A model generated the notes under the pieces. It was not told the origin of the DNA. It made no database searches and was given only the letters and a program-made list of their open reading frames with translations. Source: Planctomyces sp. (lineage in GTDB: Bacteria > Planctomycetota > Planctomycetia > Planctomycetales > Planctomycetaceae). From it: DNA of 49,526 bases. The stretch spans positions 1 to 49,526 of the forward strand of contig SYJG01000096.1 of the NCBI GenBank assembly GCA_005798445.1, written 5' to 3'. This document shows positions 24,866 to 34,900 of the stretch, one piece after another; within the stretch, counting starts at the first letter, position 1, and every line of letters begins with the position of its first letter. The translations under genes and the position numbers were made by a program.

Positions 24866-25558
24866 AACGTGAGTGAACGCAGGACCAACCTGCGGTCGGT
24901 GCCCATCCTCGAAAATGGCAATGTGAGAGCCGACCCGCAGAAGCGACGGGGAAGGCCGACGTCGTGAAGGAGTGTGCCTCGTGCCTTGTCGGGCGAGGAC
25001 CGAACAACAAATCCCTCACGGTCTCACCGGGGTACTGGCGACGGCATGTTGGCACAGGGGATCAATGCAACACGGGAAGCCTGCGTGGTGACGGCGCGTG
25101 ACCGTCAACGAGACGCCCGCGAGGGACAGGCTCGGCCACAGCAGGTGACGGAGAGGCTCGTAGTAGCGACGAAGCCGGGTCACTTCGGGGGAGCGAAGGG
25201 GCCTCAGTTCAAGGATCAACGTCGGAAGCGGCGCGGGGAGAGTGATTGGCGATGAGCCTACCGATGCTCGAATCGACTCAGAAGCTGCGGACGGCGTTGC
25301 AGGCGAAAGCGAAGCCGCCGCGGGCGGATGGTCCGAGCTACCGCTCGGCTCTGAATTCGAACATTGGCTGGAGCGATCCTCACGCTCACACAGGCGGAGC
25401 GAAAAGTTCATTCCGCTTCTATTCGCTGTACGACAAGGTGTCTCGGAAGGATGTGCTGTGGGATGCGTGGACTCGCTGCCGGATCAACGGCGGCGCATCG
25501 GGCATCGACGGTCAGACGTTCGCGGACATCGAGAAGCTCGGCGCGATGGAGTGGTTGA

Positions 25559-25574
25559 ATCCGCCATAGGCGGA
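25559..25574. repeat. Mini-palindrome causing first RT frameshift
   Basis: ATCCGCC-ata-GGCGGA lies between the codons for EWL and [10 protein letters not shown]. Removing the 17 bases from 25558 to 25574 would rejoin the two frames directly (EWL-AEELR). Confidence 0.75.
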
Positions 25575-25747
25575 GCGGAAGAACTCCGGATGAAGACGTA
25601 CCAGCCTCAAGCGGTGCGTCGCGTGTCCATTCCGAAGCCGGACGGGAAGCCGCGGCCGCTGGGCATTCCGACGATCAAAGACCGAGTCATCCAGACCGCG
25701 GTGCTGATCGTACTGGAGCCGATCTTCGAGGCGGACCTGCAACCCGA

Positions 25748-25763
25748 ATCCGCCCGTGGCGGA
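25748..25763. repeat. Mini-palindrome causing second RT frameshift
   Basis: ATCCGCC-cgt-GGCGGA lies between ADLQPE and [11 protein letters not shown]. Here 17 bases stand where the family usually has three residues (QYx), an 8-base excess that shifts the frame. Confidence 0.75.
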
Positions 25764-26439
25764 CCTACCGAGCCGAACGCAGCGCCCTGGATGCGGTGCA
25801 GGCGGTTCACAGGCTGCTGAATCAAGGTTATACGGACGTGGTGGACGCGGACCTCAGCGGCGACTTCGACACGATCCCGCACGCGGAGTTGATGCAGTGC
25901 GTGGCTCGTCGCGTGAGCGACAAGGCCCTGTTGCACTTGATCAAACTGTGGCTGGATGCACCGGTCGAGGAAACCGATCGTCGCGGACACGTTCACCGCA
26001 CGACTCGCAACAAGGACGAAGGGCAGGGGACTCCGCAAGGAGCACCGCTCTCGCCGTTGCTCGCGAATTTGTACATGCGGCGTTTCGTGCTGGGCTGCCT
26101 GTGTTGTTTTGAAAACACGGCACTGGGCCACGAACAGCGTCTGCAAGCTCGCATCGTCAACGACGCCGATGACTTCGTAATCTGCTGCCGAGGCACGGCC
26201 GAACAAGCCATGCTGACGATGCGGACCATGATGGAACGGATCAAGCTGACGGTGAACGAGCAGAAGACGAAGCTGTGCCGTGTCCCGGACGAGACGTTCG
26301 ACTTCCTGGGTGACACGTTCGGACGGTGCTATTCGCCGCAAACTGGCCGAGCCTATTTGGGCACTCGACCCTCTCGGAAGAAGGTCCAAAAGCTCTGCGA
26401 AGCGATCAGCGAACAGACCGGCCGAAACAAAACGCTCCA

Positions 26440-26928
26440 GGCCCTGGCCTGCATCGTCGGCAAGACTTGTTCGAGATGATGCACGTCCGACGGCGCGACC
26501 GCACGCGTGCTCAACACACCGTCGGCCGTCTTCAGATGCACCTCCATCGGAGCCAGCGGCGCACCGTTCGCGCCATGAACGGCCAGCACCGAGGTGAGTT
26601 CATAACCTCGATTGTTGGCCTGCGCGAGCTGTGCCTGATCGCGTTTTGAGGCATGTCGCTTGTCGCTCAACTTGCACCAGTCATGCACCAGCATCACGAC
26701 CCGCGCCCGAGTCGCCGCCAGCTGCTGCCGAGCGTGCTCATGCAACGGCTCGACCAGATCGCGCATCTCCACGCGATCGTTGTTGTAAAACCGCCACGCC
26801 GCCATCGTCTGAGCCAACGCCGATGCCGCTCCAGGCAACAGCGAGCTCCCCGCCGCCCCCCGAGGCACAGCATCGCAATGCCGCCGCACAAGCTCCAAAC
26901 AACGTTTCGACAATCGCTGATCCTTCAA
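26440..26928 (-). pseudogene. IS4-like transposase, 3' truncated
   Basis: The N-terminal half of a Tn5/IS4-type transposase. It starts MKDQRLSKRCLELVRRHCDA and shows AAWRFYNNDRVEMRDLVEP, VVMLVHDWCKLSDKRHASK (probably containing the first catalytic Asp) and DVHHLEQVLPTM. After LPTMQARAW the reading frame enters the antisense of the intron RT, so the rest of the DDE catalytic domain is lost. The two elements converge, which points to a deletion that removed both 3' ends. No inverted terminal repeat could be identified. Family assignment is from motif memory. Confidence 0.75.
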
Positions 26929-27249
26929 CTTGATTTTGATTCCATCCAGCGATGGATAACTCAGCTACGGAATTGCGTAGAGACCAATGACGCGAGGTCA
27001 GTAGGGAGCAATCTCATTTTCAACAAATGCACAACTTCAACGCTGACACGTCGTGCTGGTTTTGAAACGGCCCCGAGGCATCACGACGAAAGTGCCGGTA
27101 TCTCCGGCATCGGCGTCACAACCGCTTGGATGTGGGGTTACGGCAACATTCGCAGAAGTCTCCAGGTTCAGCGGATCGGAAAAGGTTCGATTGGATGGTG
27201 TGGTCACTCTGTTTTTTCAGCGGCCGACTCAATCTGGAGAATTCGACTC
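26929..27249. other. Gene-free stretch with half repeat
   Basis: No convincing gene. At about 27046-27075 it holds a single arm of the family 1 palindrome (CGTCGTGCTGGTTTTGAAAC), matching the right flank of the copy at 2593-2665. The remainder upstream of the transhydrogenase gene probably contains its promoter, but no clear boxes are seen. Confidence 0.6.
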
Positions 27250-28692
27250 ATGCGGTATGACTTGATTGTGATTGGCAGCGGCCCGGCTGGCCAAAAAGGG
27301 GCGATCGCGGCGGCGAAAATGGAGAAGCGAGTCGCGATTATTGACCGCAGCCATTGCCAGGTCGGTGGCGTTTGCCTGCACACCGGGACGATTCCGTCGA
27401 AAACAATGCGTGAAGCGATCATGCACCTGACCGGTTTTCGGCAGCGCAATGTTTACGGCGAACGCTATCGCGAGAAGCGGCACATCAAGATGGCCGATCT
27501 GCGGCGACAGATTGCGCATGTGCTCGATCATGAAGTGGCGGTCATCCACGACCAACTCGATCGCAATGGAGTGGACTCGTTCTTCGGCGAAGCCCGCTTT
27601 GTCAGCCCGCACGAGATGGCGGTCGATGCTCACGACGGGCATACGACGCTCAGCGCCGATCGGTTTCTGATTACCTGTGGGACGAAGCCCGCGCGGCCCA
27701 CAAACATTCCGTTCGACAAGCGGCGCGTGTTCGACTCGGACGAGATTCTGCAAATCGACCACATCCCACGCACCATGACGGTCGTCGGCGGCGGAGTGAT
27801 CGGTATCGAGTACGCGATCATGTTCGCCACGTTGGGCGTACGAGTCACCGTGGTCGATGGCCGTGACAAGCTGCTCGAATTCTGCGACCGCGAAATTGTC
27901 GAGACGCTGTTGTTTCATGCGCGATCGCTGGGTTTGTCGTTTCGGCTGGGGGAAAACGTCGTGGCCGTCGATCACCCGAACGCGGACCATGTGGCGCTGG
28001 AACTCGAAAGCGGCAAGCGACTGATCAGCGAGACTGTGCTGTACGCCGCCGGCCGAGTGGGTGATACCTCTGGATTGAATCTTCCCGCCGCCGGACTGGC
28101 CGCCGATAGCCGAGGTCGGCTGGGCTGCGACTCCGATTTGCGAACGATCGTGCCGCACATTTATTCGGCGGGCGACGTGATTGGCTTCCCAGCGCTGGCG
28201 AGTACGTCGATGGAACAAGGCCGCCGCGCCATCTGCCACGCGTTCGGGCAACCATTCAAAGGTTGCGATCATCTCCCTTATGGCCTGTTCACAATTCCCG
28301 AAATCTCGATGATCGGCCGGAACGAAGAGCAACTTACCCACGATCGAGTCCCCTACGAAGTCGGCATTGCTCGCTTCAAGGAGATTGCTCGTGGCCAAAT
28401 CAGCGGCGACGAGACGGGACTACTCAAGCTGCTGTTCGATCGCCGCACGCACGAAGTTCTGGGAGTCCACTGCATCGGCGAATCCGCGACCGAGATCGTC
28501 CACATTGGCCAGGCCGTGATGTCACTGGGTGGCACGATCGAGTATTTCCGAGACACGGTCTTCAACTACCCAACGATGGCGGAGTCTTACAAAGTGGCTG
28601 CATTTGACGGTCTCAACAAACTGGCGTTTGATCGACCGGCCAGCGAGGACCCGACGGAGCACCGACTATTCACGGAGCCAGCGGCGGCGTAG
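27250..28692 (+). CDS. sthA: Soluble pyridine nucleotide transhydrogenase
   Basis: An FAD-dependent NAD(P)+ transhydrogenase of 480 residues that exchanges reducing equivalents between NADPH and NAD+. The dinucleotide fold [19 protein letters not shown] opens the protein. The flavin region [20 protein letters not shown] resembles SthA rather than lipoamide or mercuric reductases, because the CxxxxC redox disulfide is incomplete (one Cys replaced by Thr). The NAD site is [20 protein letters not shown], and the C-terminal interface has [19 protein letters not shown] chose the ATG at 27250 for the canonical [11 protein letters not shown]. It stands alone next to the mobile-element scar. Confidence 0.94.
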   Translation: MRYDLIVIGSGPAGQKGAIAAAKMEKRVAIIDRSHCQVGGVCLHTGTIPSKTMREAIMHLTGFRQRNVYGERYREKRHIKMADLRRQIAHVLDHEVAVIHDQLDRNGVDSFFGEARFVSPHEMAVDAHDGHTTLSADRFLITCGTKPARPTNIPFDKRRVFDSDEILQIDHIPRTMTVVGGGVIGIEYAIMFATLGVRVTVVDGRDKLLEFCDREIVETLLFHARSLGLSFRLGENVVAVDHPNADHVALELESGKRLISETVLYAAGRVGDTSGLNLPAAGLAADSRGRLGCDSDLRTIVPHIYSAGDVIGFPALASTSMEQGRRAICHAFGQPFKGCDHLPYGLFTIPEISMIGRNEEQLTHDRVPYEVGIARFKEIARGQISGDETGLLKLLFDRRTHEVLGVHCIGESATEIVHIGQAVMSLGGTIEYFRDTVFNYPTMAESYKVAAFDGLNKLAFDRPASEDPTEHRLFTEPAAA

Positions 28693-28775
28693 GCCCCCGC
28701 TCGGCATCTTCTCTGACAGCCGTTGAAGCGGGGCAGAGCAGGCTATACCTCGCACGGCCATTGGTGAGATGTTTC

Positions 28776-28844
28776 TGAGCGGTACGGCGCTAGCCGCCGG
28801 TCCATCAGTTCGGCCGTGACCGGCGGCTAGCGCCTTGCCGCTCA
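28776..28844. repeat. Dispersed palindrome, family 6 (copy b), nested
   Basis: TGAGCGGTACGGCGCTAGCC...GGCTAGCGCCTTGCCGCTCA, matching the in-gene copy at 22936-23000. It is enclosed by a second pair of perfect 12-bp arms, ATACCTCGCACG (28745-28756) and CGTGCGAGGTAT (28862-28873), so here too one palindrome sits inside another. Confidence 0.9.
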
Positions 28845-28914
28845 GAAGTCCCAAATCTGGACGTGCGAGGTATTGTTTGCCGTTCTGTGGCGGTTTTGAC
28901 GTCGCGACAAAAAC

Positions 28915-28974
28915 TAGCACGACGCGCAAGCGAGTGGTGATTCTTGGCAAACCACTCGCTTGCGCGTCGTGCTA
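28915..28974. repeat. Dispersed palindrome, family 1 (copy c)
   Basis: A 60-bp element TAGCACGACGCGCAAGCGAG...CTCGCTTGCGCGTCGTGCTA with about 15 bp of spacer. The stem is perfect for more than 20 bp. It lies in the gene-free interval 28693-29138 together with the nested family 6 element; nothing else is recognisable there. Confidence 0.92.
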
Positions 28975-29138
28975 ATATGTCGATACCAACCGCCCAGTTT
29001 GAAACATTGGCCTGCCGTGGACGATTTAGGGGACTGCTTTATCGATTACGCGACCATCGATAATCTGTTGCATGTTCGATCGGCCCTGCAAACCGATTGA
29101 GCGACCTGCTTCATCAATTGTCAGTGGGGCCTCGCGTC

Positions 29139-30542
29139 ATGTTCACCGCATTCGAGCGACAAGCACGCTTGCTGCAACAGCGCCGGGACTGGCTGCGATG
29201 CGGAGCCGGCTTGGCCGTCGCAGCGGCGAGTTGGCCATCGGCGTTGATCGGACGAACGGATCAGGCCCGTCCGCGAGAACAATCCGTCGGCACCGCGAAA
29301 TCGTGCATCCTGGTTTACCTGCTCGGCGGTCCGCCCCATCTGGATATGTTCGATCTCAAGCCAGACGCGCCGCAGGAGGTTCGCGGGCCGTTCTCGCCAA
29401 TCGCGACCAACGTGCCGGGAATTGAAATCTGCGAGCTGCTGCCTCGGCTGTCTGGCATCACCGACAAGTTTGCCTTGGTGCGCTCGGTCAGTCATCCGAA
29501 TAGCAATCACACTCCGATGATCTACTACACGCTGACCGGACGACCGACCGCTCAGCCGCTGCTCGACAACGACATTCGCCCGCCGCTGCGGAGCGACTTC
29601 CCGCACCTCGGCTCGGTCTTGGCAAAGTTCAAACCGGTATCGACGTCGTTGCCGGGTTACATCGCCCTGCCCGAACTCGCGATTCGCAGCAGCACGATGG
29701 GCGAATTCAAACGAGCACGCAGTCCGCTGCGTGGAGGCAGTGCAGGATTCCTCGGCCCCAAGTTCGATCCATTGTCTGTGAATGGCGAACCGGGAACGCG
29801 TGAAGCGATCCCCGCGCTCGCCTTGCCCGACGGAGTTTCCGCCGACCGCTTGGAGTCTCGCGCGATGTTGTTGTCTCTGCTTGATCATCCCGCGCGGTCT
29901 TCCTCCGCGCGAACCATGCAGGACATGCAACAACAAGCGGTCTTGCTCACCGGATCTGCCAATCGAGGCACACTCCCGGCGTTCTCGCTCGACAATGAAT
30001 CGGCCGAGCTGCGCGAGCGTTACGGACGTCATCGCTTCGGCCAGACGATGCTGCTGGCTCGACGACTGGCCGAGGCCGGCGTCCCCATGATCTCGATTCA
30101 CTTCAACGAGATGACCATCTGCGACGGCTGGGACACGCACAGCAAGAACTTCGACGCGTTGAAAACAGAACTGCTGCCGATGATCGATCAATCGCTTTCC
30201 GCGCTGTTGGAAGACCTCGACCAGCGCGGACGTTTGGACGAGACGCTGGTCGTCTGCCTGGGCGAGTTCGGCCGGACTCCGAAGATCAACGGCAACGCCG
30301 GCCGCGATCACTGGGGCGACTGTGGCTCCGCGTTGCTGGCCGGCGGCGGCATTCGTGGCGGGCAAGTGCTGGGTGTGTCCGACTCGATCGGAGCCTATCC
30401 CGTCACGGACAAAGTGGACCCCGTCGATCTCCACGCGACGATGTACCACTGCCTCGGACTCGATTCCGAACTGAAAATCTACGATGAACTGCGACGCCCG
30501 TGGGATGTCTCGACCGGGCAAGTGCTCACGCGACTGCTGTGA
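29139..30542 (+). CDS. DUF1501 domain protein
   Basis: An intact 467-residue DUF1501 protein. The N-terminus (QQRRDWLRCGAGLAVAAASWPSALIG) is a Tat-like signal with an arginine pair. Family segments are LVYLLGGPPHLDMFDLKP, SVSHPNSNHTPMIYYTLTGRP, CDGWDTHSKNFDALK, CLGEFGRTPKINGNAGRDHW and GGQVLGVSDSIGAYP. I chose the ATG at 29139 over a TTG at 29097 because it begins just before the signal. It is 18 bp upstream of the Gfo/Idh oxidoreductase in the same direction. Unlike the copy at 9781, it has no DUF1549/1553 gene in tandem; the large PSCyt1 protein is convergent downstream. Function unknown. Confidence 0.93.
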   Translation: MFTAFERQARLLQQRRDWLRCGAGLAVAAASWPSALIGRTDQARPREQSVGTAKSCILVYLLGGPPHLDMFDLKPDAPQEVRGPFSPIATNVPGIEICELLPRLSGITDKFALVRSVSHPNSNHTPMIYYTLTGRPTAQPLLDNDIRPPLRSDFPHLGSVLAKFKPVSTSLPGYIALPELAIRSSTMGEFKRARSPLRGGSAGFLGPKFDPLSVNGEPGTREAIPALALPDGVSADRLESRAMLLSLLDHPARSSSARTMQDMQQQAVLLTGSANRGTLPAFSLDNESAELRERYGRHRFGQTMLLARRLAEAGVPMISIHFNEMTICDGWDTHSKNFDALKTELLPMIDQSLSALLEDLDQRGRLDETLVVCLGEFGRTPKINGNAGRDHWGDCGSALLAGGGIRGGQVLGVSDSIGAYPVTDKVDPVDLHATMYHCLGLDSELKIYDELRRPWDVSTGQVLTRLL

Positions 30543-30560
30543 CTCATCAAGGGCATTGAA

Positions 30561-31862
30561 ATGACCACTCGACGAAGTTTTTTGAAAACCGCAGCGGCCA
30601 CGATCGCTGCGACCTCTTTGCCGAATTGGTATTTGGAGGAACTTGCCACACCGACGGCTCGCGCCGCCGACGATCAACCAGCAATCGCTCTGATTGGCTG
30701 CGGCGGCATGGGGCGCGGCGACGCGAAGAACGCCTCGCGATTCGGCCGAGTCGTCGCGGTGTGTGATGTCGATGACCAACAAATCGCCGAAGCGAAAAAG
30801 CAGTGGCCGGACGCGGAAGCCTACAAAGACTTTCGCAAAGTCATGGATCGGCAAGACATTCAAGCAGTGGTCTGCGGCACCGTCGATCACTGGCACACAT
30901 TGGTCTCGCTGGCCGCGCTGCGGTCCAAAAAGGATGTCTACTGCGAGAAGCCGCTGACGCTGACCATCGCCGAGGGTCAGCACCTGGTCAAAGCCGTTCG
31001 CGACACTGGCCGCCTCTTGCAGACCGGCAGCCAACAACGGAGCGACAAGAATTTTCGCTTGGCCTGTGAACTCGTTCGCAACGGGCGAATCGGCAAACTG
31101 AAACACGTCTCGGTCTGGCTGCCGAGTGGCCGTCGCGAAGGACCGTTCAAGACGACAACGCTTCCCGCTGGATTCGATTGGAACTTGTGGCAGGGTCCGA
31201 CACCGGAAGTCGAATACGTCTCCGAACGGACGCACGTCACATTCCGCTATTGGTGGGAGTATTCCGGCGGCACGATGACCGACTGGGGCGCTCATCACAA
31301 CGACATCGCACTGTGGGGAATCGGCGCTGAACGCAGCGGCCCGGTCTCCGTCGAAGCCAAGCCGAAGATCGAAATGATCCCCGGCGGCTTCTCCGCCTTC
31401 AGCGAGTACGCCGTCGACTACACCTACGCCAACGGAGTCACACACTCCTGCCACAGCACTCCCGCCAACGCTTGGAATGGCGCGGTTCTGGATGCGAAGG
31501 GACAACAGCACGGCGTGAAGTTCGAAGGCTCCGACGGCTGGATCTGGGTGACTCGCGGCAAAATCGAAGCCAGCGATCCGGAGATGCTCGTCACGCCACT
31601 GCCATCGAACGCTGTTCGCCTCGCCGAGAGCAACGATCACATGGGCAACTTCTTCGACAGCATCAAGTCGCGCAAACCGCCGATCTGCGAAGCCGAAATT
31701 GGTCACCGCTCAGCGACCGTCTGCCATCTCGGGGTGATCTCGCTGCGTCTCGGCCGCAAACTGCAATGGAACCCACAAGCCGAGCAATTCGTCAACGACC
31801 CCGAAGCCAACCGCTGGCTCACTCGTGAAATGCGCAAGCCGTGGAATTACGAGTCGGTGTGA
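30561..31862 (+). CDS. Gfo/Idh/MocA family oxidoreductase, Tat-exported
   Basis: A 433-residue NAD(P)-dependent dehydrogenase of the Gfo/Idh/MocA family with a twin-arginine signal (TTRRSFLKTAAATIAATSL). The Rossmann motif is ALIGCGGMGRGDAKNA (from about residue 43), and the catalytic CEKPLT lysine is K130. The C-terminal alpha/beta domain includes WLPSGRREGP, FRYWWEYSGGTMTDWGAHH and FFDSIKSRKPPICEAEIGHRS, typical of planctomycete exported members. It probably oxidises a sugar or sugar derivative outside the cytoplasm, with cofactor bound before export. It is in an apparent operon with the DUF1501 gene (18 bp gap). Confidence 0.94.
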   Translation: MTTRRSFLKTAAATIAATSLPNWYLEELATPTARAADDQPAIALIGCGGMGRGDAKNASRFGRVVAVCDVDDQQIAEAKKQWPDAEAYKDFRKVMDRQDIQAVVCGTVDHWHTLVSLAALRSKKDVYCEKPLTLTIAEGQHLVKAVRDTGRLLQTGSQQRSDKNFRLACELVRNGRIGKLKHVSVWLPSGRREGPFKTTTLPAGFDWNLWQGPTPEVEYVSERTHVTFRYWWEYSGGTMTDWGAHHNDIALWGIGAERSGPVSVEAKPKIEMIPGGFSAFSEYAVDYTYANGVTHSCHSTPANAWNGAVLDAKGQQHGVKFEGSDGWIWVTRGKIEASDPEMLVTPLPSNAVRLAESNDHMGNFFDSIKSRKPPICEAEIGHRSATVCHLGVISLRLGRKLQWNPQAEQFVNDPEANRWLTREMRKPWNYESV

Positions 31863-31970
31863 TGGTCGGTCAGCGCATCATTGAGGTCACAACTCAGAGG
31901 CGAGCCGGTGGTGGCTTGTCTGTTCGCGACAAGAGCATCGTTCGCAAACCAATCCGGCGTTGCGCTGGTC

Positions 31971-34900
31971 CTATTCGACGTACAGAAACTCGTTGCTGTT
32001 GAAGAGCACTCGCGCCAAGGTTGGCAGACCGTGCTGTGTGGCGAACGTACGGAGTTCGGCGATTTCCAAGATCGATGGCTTCCGTCCCAACATTCGCTCG
32101 ACGATCCGTGCCACGTCGTGATCGGAAACGCTGGATGAGTTCTGTCGCTGTGTCTCTGACAGCCGTTCCGACATCCGCAACATGAACGAGTTGTTGAGCA
32201 GCGACAATGCTTGCAACGGAGTGGTCGTCACCGCGCGGCGCGGGGTCTTCGTGGACGGATCGGGGCAGTCGAGGACTTCCAGGAAAGGATTGCGTCCCGA
32301 ACGAACCCACGTCCGGTACAGGCTGCGACGATGGAAGCTGATGCCTTCCGCATCGACGATGTCGTAGAACTGTGAGTTGAACGTGAACGTCGTGAAGTCG
32401 TGATAGCCTGGACCCCCGACGGTCGGATTCAGTTCTCCCGCGACGCTGAGCACGGCGTCGCGAAGCGTTTCGGCATCGAGGCGCTGCGGGCTCTTGCGCC
32501 ACAGCAGGCGATTGCCGGCATCTTTCAGTGCGGCATCGGCTCGCGGACGCGACGACTGGCGATAGGTCGCCGAGTTCACGATCAGCCGGTGGATGTGTTT
32601 CAGACTCCAAGGCTGCGTGTTGAGGGACGAGGGGCGAGGGGCGAGGGGCGAGGACTCAGGGGCAAGGGCTGCACGAGCCTTTTCTCTCCCCTCGCCCCTC
32701 GGCCCTCGCCCCTGCTCGCTTGGCTCCATCAGCTCTGACGCCAGCCAATCAAGCAGCTCTGGATGACTGGGCCGGCCGCCGTTGAAGCCGAAATCGCTGG
32801 GGGAATCGACGATCCCTACTCCGAAGTGATAGTGCCACAGACGATTGACGATCACGCGGGCGAACAGCGGATTCCGACGGTCGGTGATCCAGGTGGCGAG
32901 CCCCTTGCGACGCTCGGCATCCGTGGCCTCCTTTGGCAGCGACAACTCTGGGGCCTCTTCCGTCCGGCCGTTGGCCGATGGCCGATAGCCGATGGCCGTT
33001 ATCCCACCTCCGAACACCTCCTCGGCCGGAGTCGCCGGGTTGCCGCGCAGCAACAGGTGCGTCGCTTCCGGGTTCTTCGGTGCGAGTGCGTAGACACGGT
33101 TCTCACTGGCTCGCGCGAGTTGCTTGCGAAGATGGTCGGACTCGAACTTGAGTCGAACTCGTTCGGCCTTCGCCGACTCCGGCAACCGCGCGAGCAGTTC
33201 TTGTTCGGAGATCGCATCGGTGAAGACGCCAGCCGAGGCGGCGACTTCGCCGGGGGACAAGGCGCGGTCGTACAACGCCGCGCGGTCGATTGCTCCGGCG
33301 AGCATTCGATTGCCCCCGACCGGGCTGTGTCGCATGCCGAAGGCGATTTGCGATTTCTCTGGCTCGAACGTAACCGGCCCGTTGCTCTTGTACGGCTGGC
33401 CGTACAACTGGCCGTTGCGGTAGCCGGTGATCGTGCCGTCGGCGTCGTACACGATCACGATGTGAACAACCTGCTTGTCGGCCTCGGTCTCTTCGGGAGC
33501 TTGAAAGCTTTGCGTGCGGACGAAGCCGTTGCTGCCGGCCATCCAGCGATTCGGTTCTCGCTCGGCAAAGACGATCGAATCGAACGTCCCGCCATCGAGC
33601 GTTTGCAGCGTGATCGCTCCGCCGCCGGTTTGATTGCGATGTTCGAGCCGCAGCCAGACCTCGAGCGTCTTTTCCTTGATCGGCTTCTTGAGCGGCACGG
33701 TTGCCGCGAACGCTTGGCGACCGTTGACGATTAGCGAGCCTTCTTTCAGCTTCGCACCGTTCGCCGTGACGTGCAGTTCGCCGACGTTGTCCTTCAGGTC
33801 GTCGTTGAATTCCCAGCGAGCCAGCGGTTGCGGCGGCGCGAGCTTCTTGTCGATACGCGATTGCCGCTCGGTGAGGATCAACTTTCGAGTCTCGGCTTCT
33901 AGTTCGGTCAGTCGCGCGGTGATCGTGTTCAGTTCGCGGTTCATGTCGGCGACGATTTTCTGCTGCGATGCTCGCCACGACTCGTTGCCGGCGGGAAGCT
34001 CCCTTTCGCCGGGCCGCACACCGGCCAGAATGGCGGACATCCGGTAGTAGTCACGAGCCATGATCGGATCGAACTTGTGGTCGTGGCAGCGAGCACAATG
34101 CACGGTCAGGCCCAGGAACGTCTCGCCGATCGTGCTGACGTAGTCTTCCATCTCGTCCTGTCGCACGACCGCGCGCATCGCCGCGCTCTGCTGCGACTGA
34201 CCGACCTCGTCGTAGGCTCCGGCCACGAGAAAGCCGGTGGCGATGACCGCTTCTGGATCGTCAGGTCTGAACACATCCCCCGCGAGTTGCAGTCGCACGA
34301 ACTCGTCAAAGGGGAGATCGCGGTTGAAGGCGTTGACGACCCAATCTCGGTATCGCCACGAGTTGGTTCGCAGCTTGTCTCGCTCGAAACCTTGGCTCTC
34401 GCCGAAGCGGATGATGTCCAGCCAGTGCCGTGCCCAACGCTCGCCGAAGTGCGGCGAATCTAGCAGCCGATCGACCAGCTTTTCGTAGGCTTTGGGCGAG
34501 TCGTCTTTCTCGAACTCTGTGATCTCCGCTGGCGTCGGCGGCAGACCGATCAAGTCGAACGACAGCCGCCGAATCAGAGTACGTTTCTCGGTCGGGGGGG
34601 ATGGGGCGAGTGCATCTTTTTCCAAGCGTGTCCAAACGAAGGCATCGATTGGGTTCTGAGGAAGACCAGCTCCGTGCTGAGTACTGAGTACTGAGTACTG
34701 AGTACTCAACTCCGGCACCGCCGGCCTTCGCACCGGCTGCAACGACCACCAGTCGTAGCCCGCGCGAGCGTTCGTCGTGAACGCGAACGGATCAATCGGC
34801 GATGTGCCCCATTTCGCTCCGCCATCGATCCAGCGTCGCAGCAGTTCGACTTCTTCCTTCGGCAGCGGCTTCTTGGGAGGCATCTCGCCGTCGCGCACCC

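Larger units (their letters stand above)
24702..26430 (+). mobile_element. Group II intron, 3' truncated
   Basis: The sequence starts GTGCGCC, matching the bacterial group II intron 5' consensus GUGYG. About 550 bp of purine-rich, structured, non-coding sequence (24702-25251: GGGGAGAGTCCC, GTGGAGGAAACGAAGC and others) follows, as expected for ribozyme domains I-III, and then a maturase-type reverse transcriptase gene. The end of the RT, domain V (GAGC...GUUC hairpin) and the 3' splice site are missing: the sequence changes to an inverted transposase fragment at about 26430-26440. It therefore cannot splice or retrohome on its own. The exact right end is uncertain by about 10 bp. Confidence 0.8.
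25252..26430 (+). pseudogene. Group II intron reverse transcriptase/maturase, broken
   Basis: LtrA-type reverse transcriptase remnant. The ATG at 25252 begins [35 protein letters not shown] follows. The sequence then moves through three frames: frame one to 25568 (EWL...), a second through [20 protein letters not shown] and [11 protein letters not shown], and a third from about 25764 through [35 protein letters not shown] and GTAEQAMLTMRTMMERIK. Both frame changes coincide with an inserted ATCCGCC-nnn-GGCGGA mini-palindrome. The catalytic YADD box reads DADD. The protein stops after QTGRN at about 26428, before the X and endonuclease domains. Not functional. Confidence 0.88.

Noticed and set aside
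29121..31706. 861-codon open frame on the minus strand across the DUF1501 and Gfo/Idh genes
   Set aside because: It spans two recognised plus-strand genes and their gap and shows no domain; antisense shadow.
34675..34706. CRISPR array or minisatellite from tandem GAGTACT units
   Set aside because: No spacers and only about four short units within a coding frame; no cas genes nearby.
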